A stretch of DNA of 43,143 nucleotides from Phycisphaerae bacterium (GTDB taxonomy: Bacteria; Planctomycetota; Phycisphaerae; SM23-33). The notes under the pieces were generated by a model. That model was not told where the DNA came from and did no database searches. It worked only from the letters and a program-made list of their open reading frames with translations. Below, in pieces: positions 17,990 through 26,185 of this stretch. Made by a program: the position numbers and the translations under genes. Position 1 is the stretch's first letter, and each line of letters opens with the position of its first letter. The stretch covers positions 1 to 43,143 of the forward strand of contig WRDM01000022.1 in assembly GCA_009783465.1 (NCBI GenBank), in the 5' to 3' direction.

Positions 17990-20077
17990 ATGAGCGGTTT
18001 CGCTGGTGAATTTTTGTTTCGTCCAGGCCGTGTGGATAGGAATGCCGTGCGGCGGATGGCTCGTCGCCTGCTGCGTGGCGGCGGGTTTGCCGTTGGCGGA
18101 GGCTCCGCGTTTGCCAAAGGCCACGACGATGGCCCGACGTACGAGTGCCCTACTGCCCGATTTGGCGTCGGGTTTTGCCCGCCCGGCGAAACCTCCGCGA
18201 TCCCACCTCTGCTGGAGGCCCCCGCTTCATATCCCCTGCCTGCTCCCGCTTCGCAGTTGGCGGTCAGCCCCGATGGCCTGCTCGTTGTCGTACTGGCTGG
18301 TGAAATCTACAACGCCCATCAGCTCCACCAGAAATTCTCCCAACACGGGGCGTGTTCCGAAAAACCTACAACGTCCGATAACGCACTTTTGTCAGCCATC
18401 GACGCGGGTCGCCCCGGCCATGGCCATATCCATGGTTCCGCCAAAGGCCCCGCCATGGGTTCAGCCAGCGGGACAAATCAATCCGCTGCGGAGGTGCTGC
18501 TGCATCTCTACCGCCGCCTAGGCCGCGACATGCTAGGCCACCTCCGAGGCCGGTTCGCAATGGCCACCTACGATGCAAAACAAAAAAACCTCCTGCTCGC
18601 CCGCGACCGACTTGGCGAAAAACCGCTTTGGTACGCCTGGCTGAATGACCGCCTCGTCTTCGCCACCGAAGGAAAAGCCCTCGCCGGACACCCAGCCATA
18701 AACCGTTCAATCCGGCCACAGGCCATTGTCGAATACGCGCTCCTTGGTTACATCCCTCATCCGGGAACCCTATACGATGAAGTGTATAAATTGTCTCCTG
18801 GAAACGTGTTAGAGTGCGAAGACCATCGGACATTGCCCCGGCGATACTGGCGGCCATCGTTGATCGAATTGCCGACATCGCCTGCCGAACGTGCCGAGTG
18901 GGTACGCCATCGGATTGAGCAGGCCGTCGAATTACGCATGGAGGCCGGCGGGCCTGTTGGTGCCTTGCTGAGCGGCGGCGTGGACTCCGCCATCGTGACG
19001 GCCCTGATGGTCAAGCGGGCAGGCCGATCAGGAGGCGTGAAAACATTCACAGCAGGTTTTTCCGACAAATACTTCGACGAACGGACTGCCGCCCGCCGAT
19101 TGGCCGAGTACCTCGGCACGCAACATACGGAACTCCTGATCGAACCGGACCCCGCGACCATGCTCGACCGCACGGTTGCTCTGCACGACGAACCGTTCGG
19201 CGATTCCAGCACGATCCCAACTTTTTTAATTTGTCAGGCCGCCAGGCAACACGTAACCGTTGCCATCACCGGCGATGGTGGCGACGAGATCTTCGGTGGA
19301 TACGACCGTTACCGGGCCATGATGTTGGCCGAGCGAATGACGCCTCGCCAGTATCTTTTCGTTCGAATTGCCGCCAACGTTGCCAGATTATTCGCATCCA
19401 ACGAGGAACGCTCACGGCTTCGACGACTCATCCGGTTTTCGAATGGGTTGACAAAAACGTTCGCGAGCCAGTATTTCAGCTACCGAGCGTTATTTCAGGA
19501 AGAAGACATCGAGCGGTTGTTCACGAAACCATTTGCCGAAACTGTGGATCTCACCGCCGTGCCCGCATGGTTCACCGCACTGTATGAGGGCGACGACGAC
19601 ACGCCTGAGTTTGATAATGAGGTCGCGCGAGCCCAACACCACGACTTGATGACCTATTTGCCGGATGATTTGTTGGTAAAAAGCGACACGGCATCCACGG
19701 CGAACGCCCTTGATCTTCGCGCTCCGCTGCTGGATCACGACTTAATTGCTATTGGTCTGTCGCTACCGCCTGAACAGAAGATAAAAAATCGTCGCGGGAA
19801 GGCCATTTTGCGCGAATTGTTCGCGGATTGCCTGCCGCCAGGCCATCTTGAAGGCACCAAACGGGGATTCGGCGTGCCGCTTGGCGACTGGTTGAGGAAT
19901 GAGCTGGCCGGTCCGCTTCGCGAAACGCTCCTTGACAAGAGTTTCCTTGACCGTGGCCTATTCAAGCCGACCGCCATCTATGGTCTTGTGAACGACCATC
20001 TTTCCGGCCGCGACGACCACCGCCATCGCCTCTGGGCCCTTATGGTGCTGGCAAAATGGCTTGAACAAAACGGCTGA
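17990..20077 (+). CDS. Asparagine synthetase (AsnB)-like amidotransferase with inactivated glutaminase domain
   Basis: The 695-residue product has an N-terminal class II glutaminase-like domain and a C-terminal synthetase domain. The synthetase half is intact: PP-loop LLSGGVDSAIV (about residue 326), DEPFGDSSTIPTFLICQ, ITGDGGDEIFGGYDRYR (about 425), RAPLLDHDL and LPPEQKIKNRRGKAILREL. The glutaminase half is not. The expected MCGIAG start reads MSGFAG, so the nucleophile Cys is Ser. HRGPD is absent, NGEIYN reads AGEIYN, and the SDTE loop reads QSAAE after a Gly/Ala-rich insert of about 40 residues. It probably uses free ammonia or another nucleophile, or modifies a different carboxylate. The start at 17990 is set by homology; GTG 17957 is an alternative. 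Divergent from sigma-PheS. Confidence 0.85.
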   Translation: MSGFAGEFLFRPGRVDRNAVRRMARRLLRGGGFAVGGGSAFAKGHDDGPTYECPTARFGVGFCPPGETSAIPPLLEAPASYPLPAPASQLAVSPDGLLVVVLAGEIYNAHQLHQKFSQHGACSEKPTTSDNALLSAIDAGRPGHGHIHGSAKGPAMGSASGTNQSAAEVLLHLYRRLGRDMLGHLRGRFAMATYDAKQKNLLLARDRLGEKPLWYAWLNDRLVFATEGKALAGHPAINRSIRPQAIVEYALLGYIPHPGTLYDEVYKLSPGNVLECEDHRTLPRRYWRPSLIELPTSPAERAEWVRHRIEQAVELRMEAGGPVGALLSGGVDSAIVTALMVKRAGRSGGVKTFTAGFSDKYFDERTAARRLAEYLGTQHTELLIEPDPATMLDRTVALHDEPFGDSSTIPTFLICQAARQHVTVAITGDGGDEIFGGYDRYRAMMLAERMTPRQYLFVRIAANVARLFASNEERSRLRRLIRFSNGLTKTFASQYFSYRALFQEEDIERLFTKPFAETVDLTAVPAWFTALYEGDDDTPEFDNEVARAQHHDLMTYLPDDLLVKSDTASTANALDLRAPLLDHDLIAIGLSLPPEQKIKNRRGKAILRELFADCLPPGHLEGTKRGFGVPLGDWLRNELAGPLRETLLDKSFLDRGLFKPTAIYGLVNDHLSGRDDHRHRLWALMVLAKWLEQNG

Positions 20078-20092
20078 CCGATCGCTTGATCG

Positions 20093-20108
20093 TGTTCCAC
20101 GTGGAACA
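20093..20108. promoter_or_regulatory. parS: parS site 1
   Basis: TGTTCCACGTGGAACA is a perfect 16-bp palindrome matching the chromosomal parS consensus (TGTTNCACGTGNAACA). It lies 16 bp after the AsnB-like stop and upstream of parB. Confidence 0.92.
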
Positions 20109-20210
20109 TTTTCACATTCCACATCAAATTCTTCACAAAATCCTTGCCGGTCGTCATGCCAATTGGTAAAAGCAGCGAATAGAGCGTCTGATTTGCACTC
20201 ATCACGAAAT

Positions 20211-20226
20211 TGTTCCACGTGGAACA
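20211..20226. promoter_or_regulatory. parS: parS site 2
   Basis: A second, identical TGTTCCACGTGGAACA, 118 bp from the first and 26 bp before the parB start. ParB bound here would cover its own promoter/leader. Confidence 0.92.
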
Positions 20227-20251
20227 CTGTTGTATGGGAAGGAAACCCGGC

Positions 20252-21295
20252 ATGGCAACGATTCCGACAAAACCGCGTCTTGGCAGGGGACTTTCAAGTT
20301 TGATCAGCCCGGTCATCACATCGCCGGAGCCGCAGCACGTATCGCCGCAGGTTGCACCGCGACAGGATGGCAACGCGTTGAACGGCGTTTCGGCGGATTC
20401 GTATGTGGCGGAAAATCAATCCATCACGCCGACGTCCCCCGCTTCTACGCCGTCTGAGGCGATATCGGCACGTGCAGACTTGCCGGCAGTGCCATGTGAG
20501 GTTCGCATCGACGATATTTCGCCGAATCCGTATCAGCCGCGGCGCGAGTTTTCCTCGGACGAGCTTAAAGAACTCGCGGATAGCATTCGCCAGCAGGGGA
20601 TCATTCAGCCGCTGGTTGTCTGTCCTGCGAACGGCAGCGGTATCGCGACGTCGTATGTATTGATTGCCGGCGAACGCCGCCTGCGCGCATCACGACAGGT
20701 CGGCCTGCATACCGTCCCGTGTGTCATCCGGCAGGCCACTCCACCGCAAATGCTGGAGTTGGCGCTCATCGAAAATATCCAGCGTGCCGACCTCAACCCG
20801 GTCGAACGTGCCGTGGCTTATCGTGACTACATGGACCGGTTCGACATCACGCAGCAGGAAGCTGCGGAACGACTTGGCCTGCCACGTGCAACAATTGCTA
20901 ACACTTTGCGAATTCTTGACTTATCGAACGATGTGCAGCAACTCCTCCTCCAAGGTAAGCTTACGTTTGGCCATGCCAAAGTCCTGGCCGGACTCGTACA
21001 TCGCACAGAACTTCAACTCGTTATGGCGCAACGAGTTGCAAATGAAGACCTCTCCGTTCGTCAACTGGAAGGCCTCATAGCCGCCGCGCAGCAAAGCCCG
21101 ACAACGCTGCGAGAGCCAAAGCAAAAACAGCCGTACATTCGCGATCTTGAAGACCAGCTAACCGCCACCATTGGTACCAAGGTTTTCATCCATCCAGGCC
21201 GGGCGAAAAACACCGGCCGAATCGTGATCGACTACTATAGCCTCGAAGACTTCGACCGCATCGCCGGCAGCTTGGGTCTGAAGTTGCAAAGTTAA
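20252..21295 (+). CDS. parB: Chromosome-partitioning protein ParB
   Basis: ParB is a CTP-dependent DNA clamp that loads at parS for chromosome segregation. The 347-residue product begins with KPRLGRGLSSLIS, the basic N-terminal motif of chromosomal ParB. A variable Pro/Ser/Thr linker follows to about residue 80, then the ParB/Srx domain (DISPNPYQPRREF, GERRLRASRQ), ENIQRADLNPVERA, the helix-turn-helix ITQQEAAERLGLPRATIANT, and a C-terminal dimerisation region. GGAAGGAAA precedes the ATG at 20252; a start at 20210 would read through the parS site. Two parS sites lie directly upstream. The usual partner parA is not next to it; an AsnB-like gene holds that place. Confidence 0.96.
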   Translation: MATIPTKPRLGRGLSSLISPVITSPEPQHVSPQVAPRQDGNALNGVSADSYVAENQSITPTSPASTPSEAISARADLPAVPCEVRIDDISPNPYQPRREFSSDELKELADSIRQQGIIQPLVVCPANGSGIATSYVLIAGERRLRASRQVGLHTVPCVIRQATPPQMLELALIENIQRADLNPVERAVAYRDYMDRFDITQQEAAERLGLPRATIANTLRILDLSNDVQQLLLQGKLTFGHAKVLAGLVHRTELQLVMAQRVANEDLSVRQLEGLIAAAQQSPTTLREPKQKQPYIRDLEDQLTATIGTKVFIHPGRAKNTGRIVIDYYSLEDFDRIAGSLGLKLQS

Positions 21296-21333
21296 TAGTC
21301 CATCCGTACAGCATGTATCGAAAGGGCTTTGTC

Positions 21334-23259
21334 ATGGATCGCTTTCGTTATTTTCTGGCGTGTTTTGCGGTGGCGGCGGTTTTTCCCGTTTTGGCCGACG
21401 AGGCGGCACCGAAGGCCGACGGGTTGACTGGCGTTGTCGATCCGTTTGATGTGGCCGATCAGCGGGCGAAGTTTTTCAAGGTTTCCGGGAAAACCGGCGA
21501 GTTGGACGCCAAGGCCTTCGAAGCCGACCGCAAGGCTGGCGGGGGGTTGGTGATGCCGTTCGAGACGTGGGAGACGGCCATCGCGTTCGACAAGAACAAA
21601 AACGGCACGCTGGACTGGTTTGAGTTTGAGGCGTATCGTCAGGCGATGCGTAAAGCCGTCCTGGCCGCGTGCGATAAGGACAAGGACAATAAACTCACCG
21701 GCGACGAGCGGGCGGCCGCTCTGAAGTTGTTGACGGAAAATAAGTTAGTGATCAAGCCGGACGATAAGCCCGCCGGTGTTCGCCCGCCGCAGGCTGGGGC
21801 TGGAGACGGCGGCAGCATAGCCGCCACATCGCAGCCAACCTCGCGCCCGACCTCGCAGCCAGGCCCGATGGATTTCGCCAAGGTCTTTCGCGAGTTCGCC
21901 GGCAAAGGCGTGACACGAGAGGATAATGCCGCCGTCGCCCTGTTCGAGGCGATCGGGCTGCCCTACGGCGAGCCGGGCAGCGCGTTGAATCACAACGGCG
22001 ACATCATCGACCAGACGGCCCGGGCACAGGTGGCCGAGTTGCTTGGCATCGTCGACAACGAGAAATCGTTGCCTCATTTCTACGAGCTGGGCGATGAGAT
22101 GGAGACCGTACTGGCCGGGCCTTGGGCTACGTCCGACGCGCCGAACACGGCCAGGCGGCTGGCGGAGTTATCCGACACGCTCGACGCGGCCGCCAAGGCG
22201 CTCCAGCGGCCACAATGGTTCGTCCCCTACGCGGTCGCGGACAGGCCCGACCTGCCGACGATGCTGATGCCCAACTTCAGTCAGTACCGTTCGTTAGCGA
22301 GATATTTCATTGCCCGAGGGTTCGCCAGCGCGGGCGAGGGCAACGGTCTGGACGCCTGGCGGGATATTCAGTCGGCCTCGCGGCTGGGGGCGCTCGTGGG
22401 GAAGGATCCCAGTGTGATCGGAATGCTCGTTTCCGGGGCCGTCACGTCGCAGACCGACGGCGCGACGCAACGGCTGGCGATGCTCACGGCCGACAAGGCG
22501 GTGCTTCAGGCGATGCTTGAGGACGTCTCGAACCGCCCGGCGGTGGACATGGGCCGTGCGATGGAGGGCGAACGCCTTAGTTGGAACGATATGTTGGCCG
22601 GCGTCATGCGGAAACCGGGAGAAAACAACTGGTTTTATACCGAGCTGGGATGGAGTCGGGCGCTCAAATCGGAACCGGGGATGGATCGCATCCTGGAGGC
22701 CGCGCGCCAGGCGGACTCGGAAGCCGTGTTGCGTGCGTATAACCGGAGTTTCGAGGAGCGTAACGCCATCATGCGAATAGCGGACCGTCAGGCGATGATC
22801 GCCGCGAGCGACGCGTTTGAAAAGCGACAGGCCGAGGCCAAAGAGAAACTGCGGGAAAATCCGCCGGAGATGAATGCTTCGGCGCAGGAGAAAACGCAAT
22901 GGGTCGCCGACATGGCGGCGACGACGATCACGCTGGAGGCCAAGCGGATGCGGGAGTTCACCGACCGCTTCGAGCAGAGTCGTCGGATCACGACGGTGGC
23001 CGTCGCGCTGGAACTGTACAAGCTCGACAAGGGGCAATACCCCGAGCAACTGGACGCGTTGTCGCCGGCGTATCTGCCGGCTGTGCCGACGGACCTCTTC
23101 AGCGGCAAGGCGATGATGTACAAGGCCCACGACAAAACGTATGACCTCTACAGTGTCGGCCCGAACGGCAAAGACGACGGCAGCGACCTTCGGTTCGTCA
23201 GCGAGGCCATGCGGATGCGGGCGGAGGCGAAAGCCAAGGCGGAAAAAGAAAGCCAGTAG
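21334..23259 (+). CDS. Secreted EF-hand protein with GspG-like C-terminal segment
   Basis: The 641-residue product has a signal peptide (MDRFRYFLACFAVAAVFPVL, cut near LADEA). Two EF-hand loops follow: DKNKNGTLDWFEFE (about residue 92) and DKDKDNKLTGDE (about residue 116), both with acidic residues at calcium-ligand positions. After a Pro/Ser/Thr-rich linker and a long helical region without a recognised family, the C-terminus (ALELYKLDKGQYPEQLDALS ... LYSVGPNGKDDG) matches the end of type II secretion pseudopilin GspG, though no pilin helix is present. Such tails recur in planctomycete secreted proteins. The start at 21334 is chosen over 21313 for the signal peptide. Function unknown; calcium binding is inferred. 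Confidence 0.8.
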   Translation: MDRFRYFLACFAVAAVFPVLADEAAPKADGLTGVVDPFDVADQRAKFFKVSGKTGELDAKAFEADRKAGGGLVMPFETWETAIAFDKNKNGTLDWFEFEAYRQAMRKAVLAACDKDKDNKLTGDERAAALKLLTENKLVIKPDDKPAGVRPPQAGAGDGGSIAATSQPTSRPTSQPGPMDFAKVFREFAGKGVTREDNAAVALFEAIGLPYGEPGSALNHNGDIIDQTARAQVAELLGIVDNEKSLPHFYELGDEMETVLAGPWATSDAPNTARRLAELSDTLDAAAKALQRPQWFVPYAVADRPDLPTMLMPNFSQYRSLARYFIARGFASAGEGNGLDAWRDIQSASRLGALVGKDPSVIGMLVSGAVTSQTDGATQRLAMLTADKAVLQAMLEDVSNRPAVDMGRAMEGERLSWNDMLAGVMRKPGENNWFYTELGWSRALKSEPGMDRILEAARQADSEAVLRAYNRSFEERNAIMRIADRQAMIAASDAFEKRQAEAKEKLRENPPEMNASAQEKTQWVADMAATTITLEAKRMREFTDRFEQSRRITTVAVALELYKLDKGQYPEQLDALSPAYLPAVPTDLFSGKAMMYKAHDKTYDLYSVGPNGKDDGSDLRFVSEAMRMRAEAKAKAEKESQ

Positions 23260-23686
23260 CCAATAGTCAATAGCCATCAGGTATGGCCGGGCGGGTTGCA
23301 AAGTCGCACGATTTCGATTTTCGCTGCCCACGCGTCCGTTCCCGCTTTCATTGCCTTTTCGGGTATACGTCATGTTTGTTGGGTGGATTGTCGCAAAGTC
23401 CAACCTGGCCACAGGCCCTGCCAGTTTGCGTCGTAGAACGGTATGAGCGATTGAACGCTTTGTTTATCACCACGATTTACAACGCAAACTGGCAGGGCCT
23501 GTGGCCAGTCGCGTCTGAATGCGAGTCTCGTGCGAAAGAGAGGGATATACACGCGATTGCCCTCGTTCTCGTCGCGTTTTTCTTGCATCTGATGGCGGGA
23601 CGTCGCATAATAGTGTCCGGCGTTTTCGTGGTGTGAATACGTCGTCGCTGGGTAAGCCTACGCCTTATTGGGTAAGGAGACTCGAG
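23260..23686. other. Intergenic region with family A palindrome
   Basis: Apart from the palindrome at 23405-23508, no gene was recognised. The last part carries the AAGGAGA ribosome site of the next gene. Confidence 0.5.
23405..23508. repeat. Palindromic element, family A, 27-bp perfect arms
   Basis: Arms at 23405-23431 and 23482-23508 are perfect inverted complements and share CTGGCCACAGGCCCTGCCAG with the element at 8176-8300. The loop differs from the 8.2-kb copy, so arms are conserved more than loops. Confidence 0.9.
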
Positions 23687-24715
23687 ATGGTTGTTACTCG
23701 CATTGGCTGGTTCGGAACGGCCCCGGCCTTGTTGTTGTCGGTCGTGTTGTGTTCCTCTGTATTCTTCGCGGGATGCTGGCAGTACACCAGTCGCACGAAG
23801 CCGCCCGACACGTTGAGCAGCGGGAAGGCGCCGACCGTGATGCTGATCAACGATCCCGAAGAGGAGGCCGCCGTGTTCGCGATGGAGTCGGCCCGGGCGG
23901 ATTATCTCAACTGCCTCAAGCTGCTCCAGGCGTATTACTTCAAGATCGGCAACCTCGACAAGGAGCGTTGGGCCGGCAAGGAGTATAAGAATGTCGCCTC
24001 GACGCGGACGTGGGAGTGGGAAGGGCTGCCGCCGGTGGCGGGGTCGATCGGCGCAGACATGAACGTGGAGACGGAGCACAGCCTGGTCGAGCCGCTGATG
24101 TCGGCCCGGCGGGACTACAAAGCCCGCGTCGATGCGGTCATTAAAATGTACGAGGCTCGCGGCGGACCGCACGAGTACAAGGCCCGTCTGATGGTGACCA
24201 TGAAGCGGCGGCTGGATCCGGTGTTTGTGTATCCGTACTTCCCGGAGTTGCAGTTGCCGCCGCTGTCGCTGCGTGGCACGGAGGTCATTCCCGAGGCCGA
24301 GCAGTTGTTCGATGACGCCAAGGCGCTCTGGGGCTGGTGGGGCGGCGGCAAGATCGCGCCGGCCATTTCGAATTACGACAAGCAGCGCCGGGCCCTGGCC
24401 ACGTTCATGCAATTGGTGGAAGAGTACCCCACGTCGCGGCGGATCGCGTTGTCGGCCTATTACATCGCGGAGATTTACAAGGAATACTTCAAGGAAAACG
24501 CGCTGTGCGTGTTCTGGTACGAGCGGGCGTGGACGTGGGACCCGCACGTGGAGGAGCCCGCGTGTTTCCAGGCCGCCACGGTGTACGATTTCCATCTGTA
24601 CAACTTCGCCAAGGCGGTGGAGTGCTACCAAATGTCCCTCGACCGCCCCGATCCGGGCCGCCTGGGCAACCGCTGGTATGCGCAAAGCCGTATCAAGGCA
24701 TTGATGGGCCAGTAA
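23687..24715 (+). CDS. TPR-like lipoprotein
   Basis: The 342-residue product has a lipoprotein signal: a hydrophobic stretch (APALLLSVVLCSSVFFAGC) ending in a lipobox with the lipidated Cys at about residue 30. The mature part is helical. Its C-terminal half (FMQLVEEYPTSRRIALSAYY, IAEIYKEYFKENALCVFWYE, DFHLYNFAKAVECYQMSL) looks like tetratricopeptide repeats that bind proteins. AAGGAGA precedes the ATG at 23687, so longer in-frame starts are unlikely. Function unknown; probably an envelope scaffold. Nested palindromes fill the space after it. Confidence 0.8.
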   Translation: MVVTRIGWFGTAPALLLSVVLCSSVFFAGCWQYTSRTKPPDTLSSGKAPTVMLINDPEEEAAVFAMESARADYLNCLKLLQAYYFKIGNLDKERWAGKEYKNVASTRTWEWEGLPPVAGSIGADMNVETEHSLVEPLMSARRDYKARVDAVIKMYEARGGPHEYKARLMVTMKRRLDPVFVYPYFPELQLPPLSLRGTEVIPEAEQLFDDAKALWGWWGGGKIAPAISNYDKQRRALATFMQLVEEYPTSRRIALSAYYIAEIYKEYFKENALCVFWYERAWTWDPHVEEPACFQAATVYDFHLYNFAKAVECYQMSLDRPDPGRLGNRWYAQSRIKALMGQ

Positions 24716-24719
24716 CGGA

Positions 24720-25121
24720 GGGTGCACGTCACGATTGTGGGTGGAAAACCATGATGGCCGCAGGGCATGGAAAACAACCGATCGGCCTCCCCGGCCCCGC
24801 GCGGAAAAACCGGCACACAGCCGCGAAGCGGCGTCGTTTTTAGCCCCGGGTGAGCGGTACGCCGCGAACCCGGGGTTCGGTGTTTTATCATACCCAAGCC
24901 CCGCAAGGGGCGTTGTATCGCAAGGCAGCCGTTGGCCGCCGGGTGCCGTACGACGCCCCTTGCGGGGCTTGGCGGTAATGGGCCGACCAACCCCGGGTTC
25001 GCCGAGTACGGGCTCACCCGGGGCTAAAAACGACGCCGCTTCGCGGCTGTGTGCCGGCTGTTCGACGTGAGACCGGGGAGGACACTCCACCGTTTTCCAC
25101 CCACAATCGTGACGTGCACCC
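24720..25121. repeat. 402-bp nested palindromic element (three coaxial arm pairs)
   Basis: Three arm pairs are nested around one centre. The outer pair is 24720-24749 with 25092-25121 (30 bp perfect, GGGTGCACGTCACGATTGTG...). The middle pair is 24810-24855 with 25012-25057 (46 bp perfect, containing CACACAGCCGCGAAGCGGCG and AGCCCCGGGTGAGC). The inner pair is 24894-24913 with 24953-24972 (CCAAGCCCCGCAAGGGGCGT, 20 bp perfect). The block GGTACGCCGCGAACCC and the AAGCCCC arm also occur in the element at 26746-27061. There is no gene inside. Confidence 0.9.
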
Positions 25122-25126
25122 AGTAG

Positions 25127-25302
25127 CGGAAAATCCGAAATACGAAGCTCGAAATCCGAAATAAACTCCAAAAACCAAAAGAGAAAATTCCAAACGCTCT
25201 GCTACGCAAATAGCGTGGTGACAGCGGAGCGTTTGGAGTTTCTTTTCTTTGGGACTTTGGAGTTTGTTTCGGATTTCGAGCTTCGTGTTTCGGATTTTTC
25301 CG
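25127..25302. repeat. Palindromic element of the CGAAATCCGAA family
   Basis: The left arm 25127-25170 (CGGAAAATCCGAAATACGAA...) pairs with 25258-25302 over about 44 bp with a few mismatches. A second inner pair, TCCAAACGCTC / GAGCGTTTGGA, lies near 25189 and 25228. Confidence 0.88.
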
Positions 25303-25410
25303 TTACACGGTTGCCCAGTAAGCTTCTGGACAAAATCCACAAGCCGGGTACAGTATACATATCGGCGGGCGCGAGAGGTCCGCTACCACGTGTAACGTAA
25401 GGAGAGAACG

Positions 25411-26091
25411 ATGAGTCGCAACGCGTTATGGATCATCCCCGCCGTTGTCGCCTTGATGTTCGCCGCCGGCAATGTGTCGGCCGGGAATATTGATATCGTT
25501 AACCCAGGGTTTGACAATGTTCCCATTCTGAATGGGGATATTTACTCCGACATTTCCAGTGGAGCCAACTGGGCGGAAATCCCCGGATGGGAAATCCTCG
25601 GTGTCAGGGGTGGCGGCATCCATATGTATACGGGCTTGATGCGCGTCAGCCATTACTTTCCTCTCGTCGGGGCATCCGCGACCGATCAGGCCGCCTATAC
25701 CGACGGCGGAACGTTCCGTCAGATTCTCTCCACCGATCTGGCCGCCAACACCGAATACACGCTGAGCGTGATGGTGGGATTGGCGGATTCGGCGGACCGA
25801 TGGTACGATAACCGCCTGGAACTGTACGCCGGCGGTGAACTGCTGCTGTCGGTCCCGATGGTGAGGCCGGCGGCGGGATACTTTACCCTGTCGACGTTAA
25901 CGTATACCACGGGCGCGGATGTTGCGGACGGGCAGGCACTGGAAATCCGCCTGGTCGGCGACGGCTGGGGTTCGGCACAGGGCCGCGTCGCGTTCGACGA
26001 CGTGTCGCTGACCGCCGTCGCCATTCCCGAACCCGCCACGATGTGCCTGCTGGCGCTGGGCGGCCTGGCAGTGATCCGCCGGCGACGGTAA
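25411..26091 (+). CDS. PEP-CTERM sorting domain protein
   Basis: The 226-residue product has a signal peptide (MSRNALWIIPAVVALMFAAG, cut near VSAGN). A beta-rich domain follows (IVNPGFDNVP, WAEIPGWEILG, FDDVSLTAV), similar to carbohydrate-binding jelly-roll modules seen in such proteins. The end is a PEP-CTERM signal: VAIPEPATMCLLALGGLAVI followed by RRRR. The Pro-Glu-Pro box is the substrate of exosortase, which in this window is encoded at 36406. The protein is expected to be processed and surface-attached or released with exopolysaccharide. AAGGAGAG precedes the ATG. It appears monocistronic, bounded by palindromes on both sides. Confidence 0.93.
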   Translation: MSRNALWIIPAVVALMFAAGNVSAGNIDIVNPGFDNVPILNGDIYSDISSGANWAEIPGWEILGVRGGGIHMYTGLMRVSHYFPLVGASATDQAAYTDGGTFRQILSTDLAANTEYTLSVMVGLADSADRWYDNRLELYAGGELLLSVPMVRPAAGYFTLSTLTYTTGADVADGQALEIRLVGDGWGSAQGRVAFDDVSLTAVAIPEPATMCLLALGGLAVIRRRR

Positions 26092-26110
26092 CGGTTGAGT
26101 GCGAACAACT

Positions 26111-26178
26111 TTTTACCACAGAGACATAGAGGATGCAGAGAAATAACTCTCTGTGTCCTCTGTGTCTCTGTGGTAAAA
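26111..26178. repeat. Palindrome TTTTACCACAGAGAC / GTCTCTGTGGTAAAA
   Basis: 23-bp arms at 26111-26133 and 26156-26178 match with one change and enclose about 22 nt. It lies between the convergent PEP-CTERM and dUTPase-like genes, where the hairpin could also end transcripts from both sides. Confidence 0.9.
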
Positions 26179-26185
26179 GAAACGC

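Larger units (their letters stand above)
24716..25410. other. Intergenic region built of two large palindromic elements
   Basis: The 695-bp space between the lipoprotein and the PEP-CTERM gene is taken up by a nested palindrome (24720-25121) and a second palindrome (25127-25302). The remaining ~100 bp before the next gene should hold its promoter (TGGACA at 25327, TACAGTATACAT at about 25349) and AAGGAGAG ribosome site. Confidence 0.6.
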
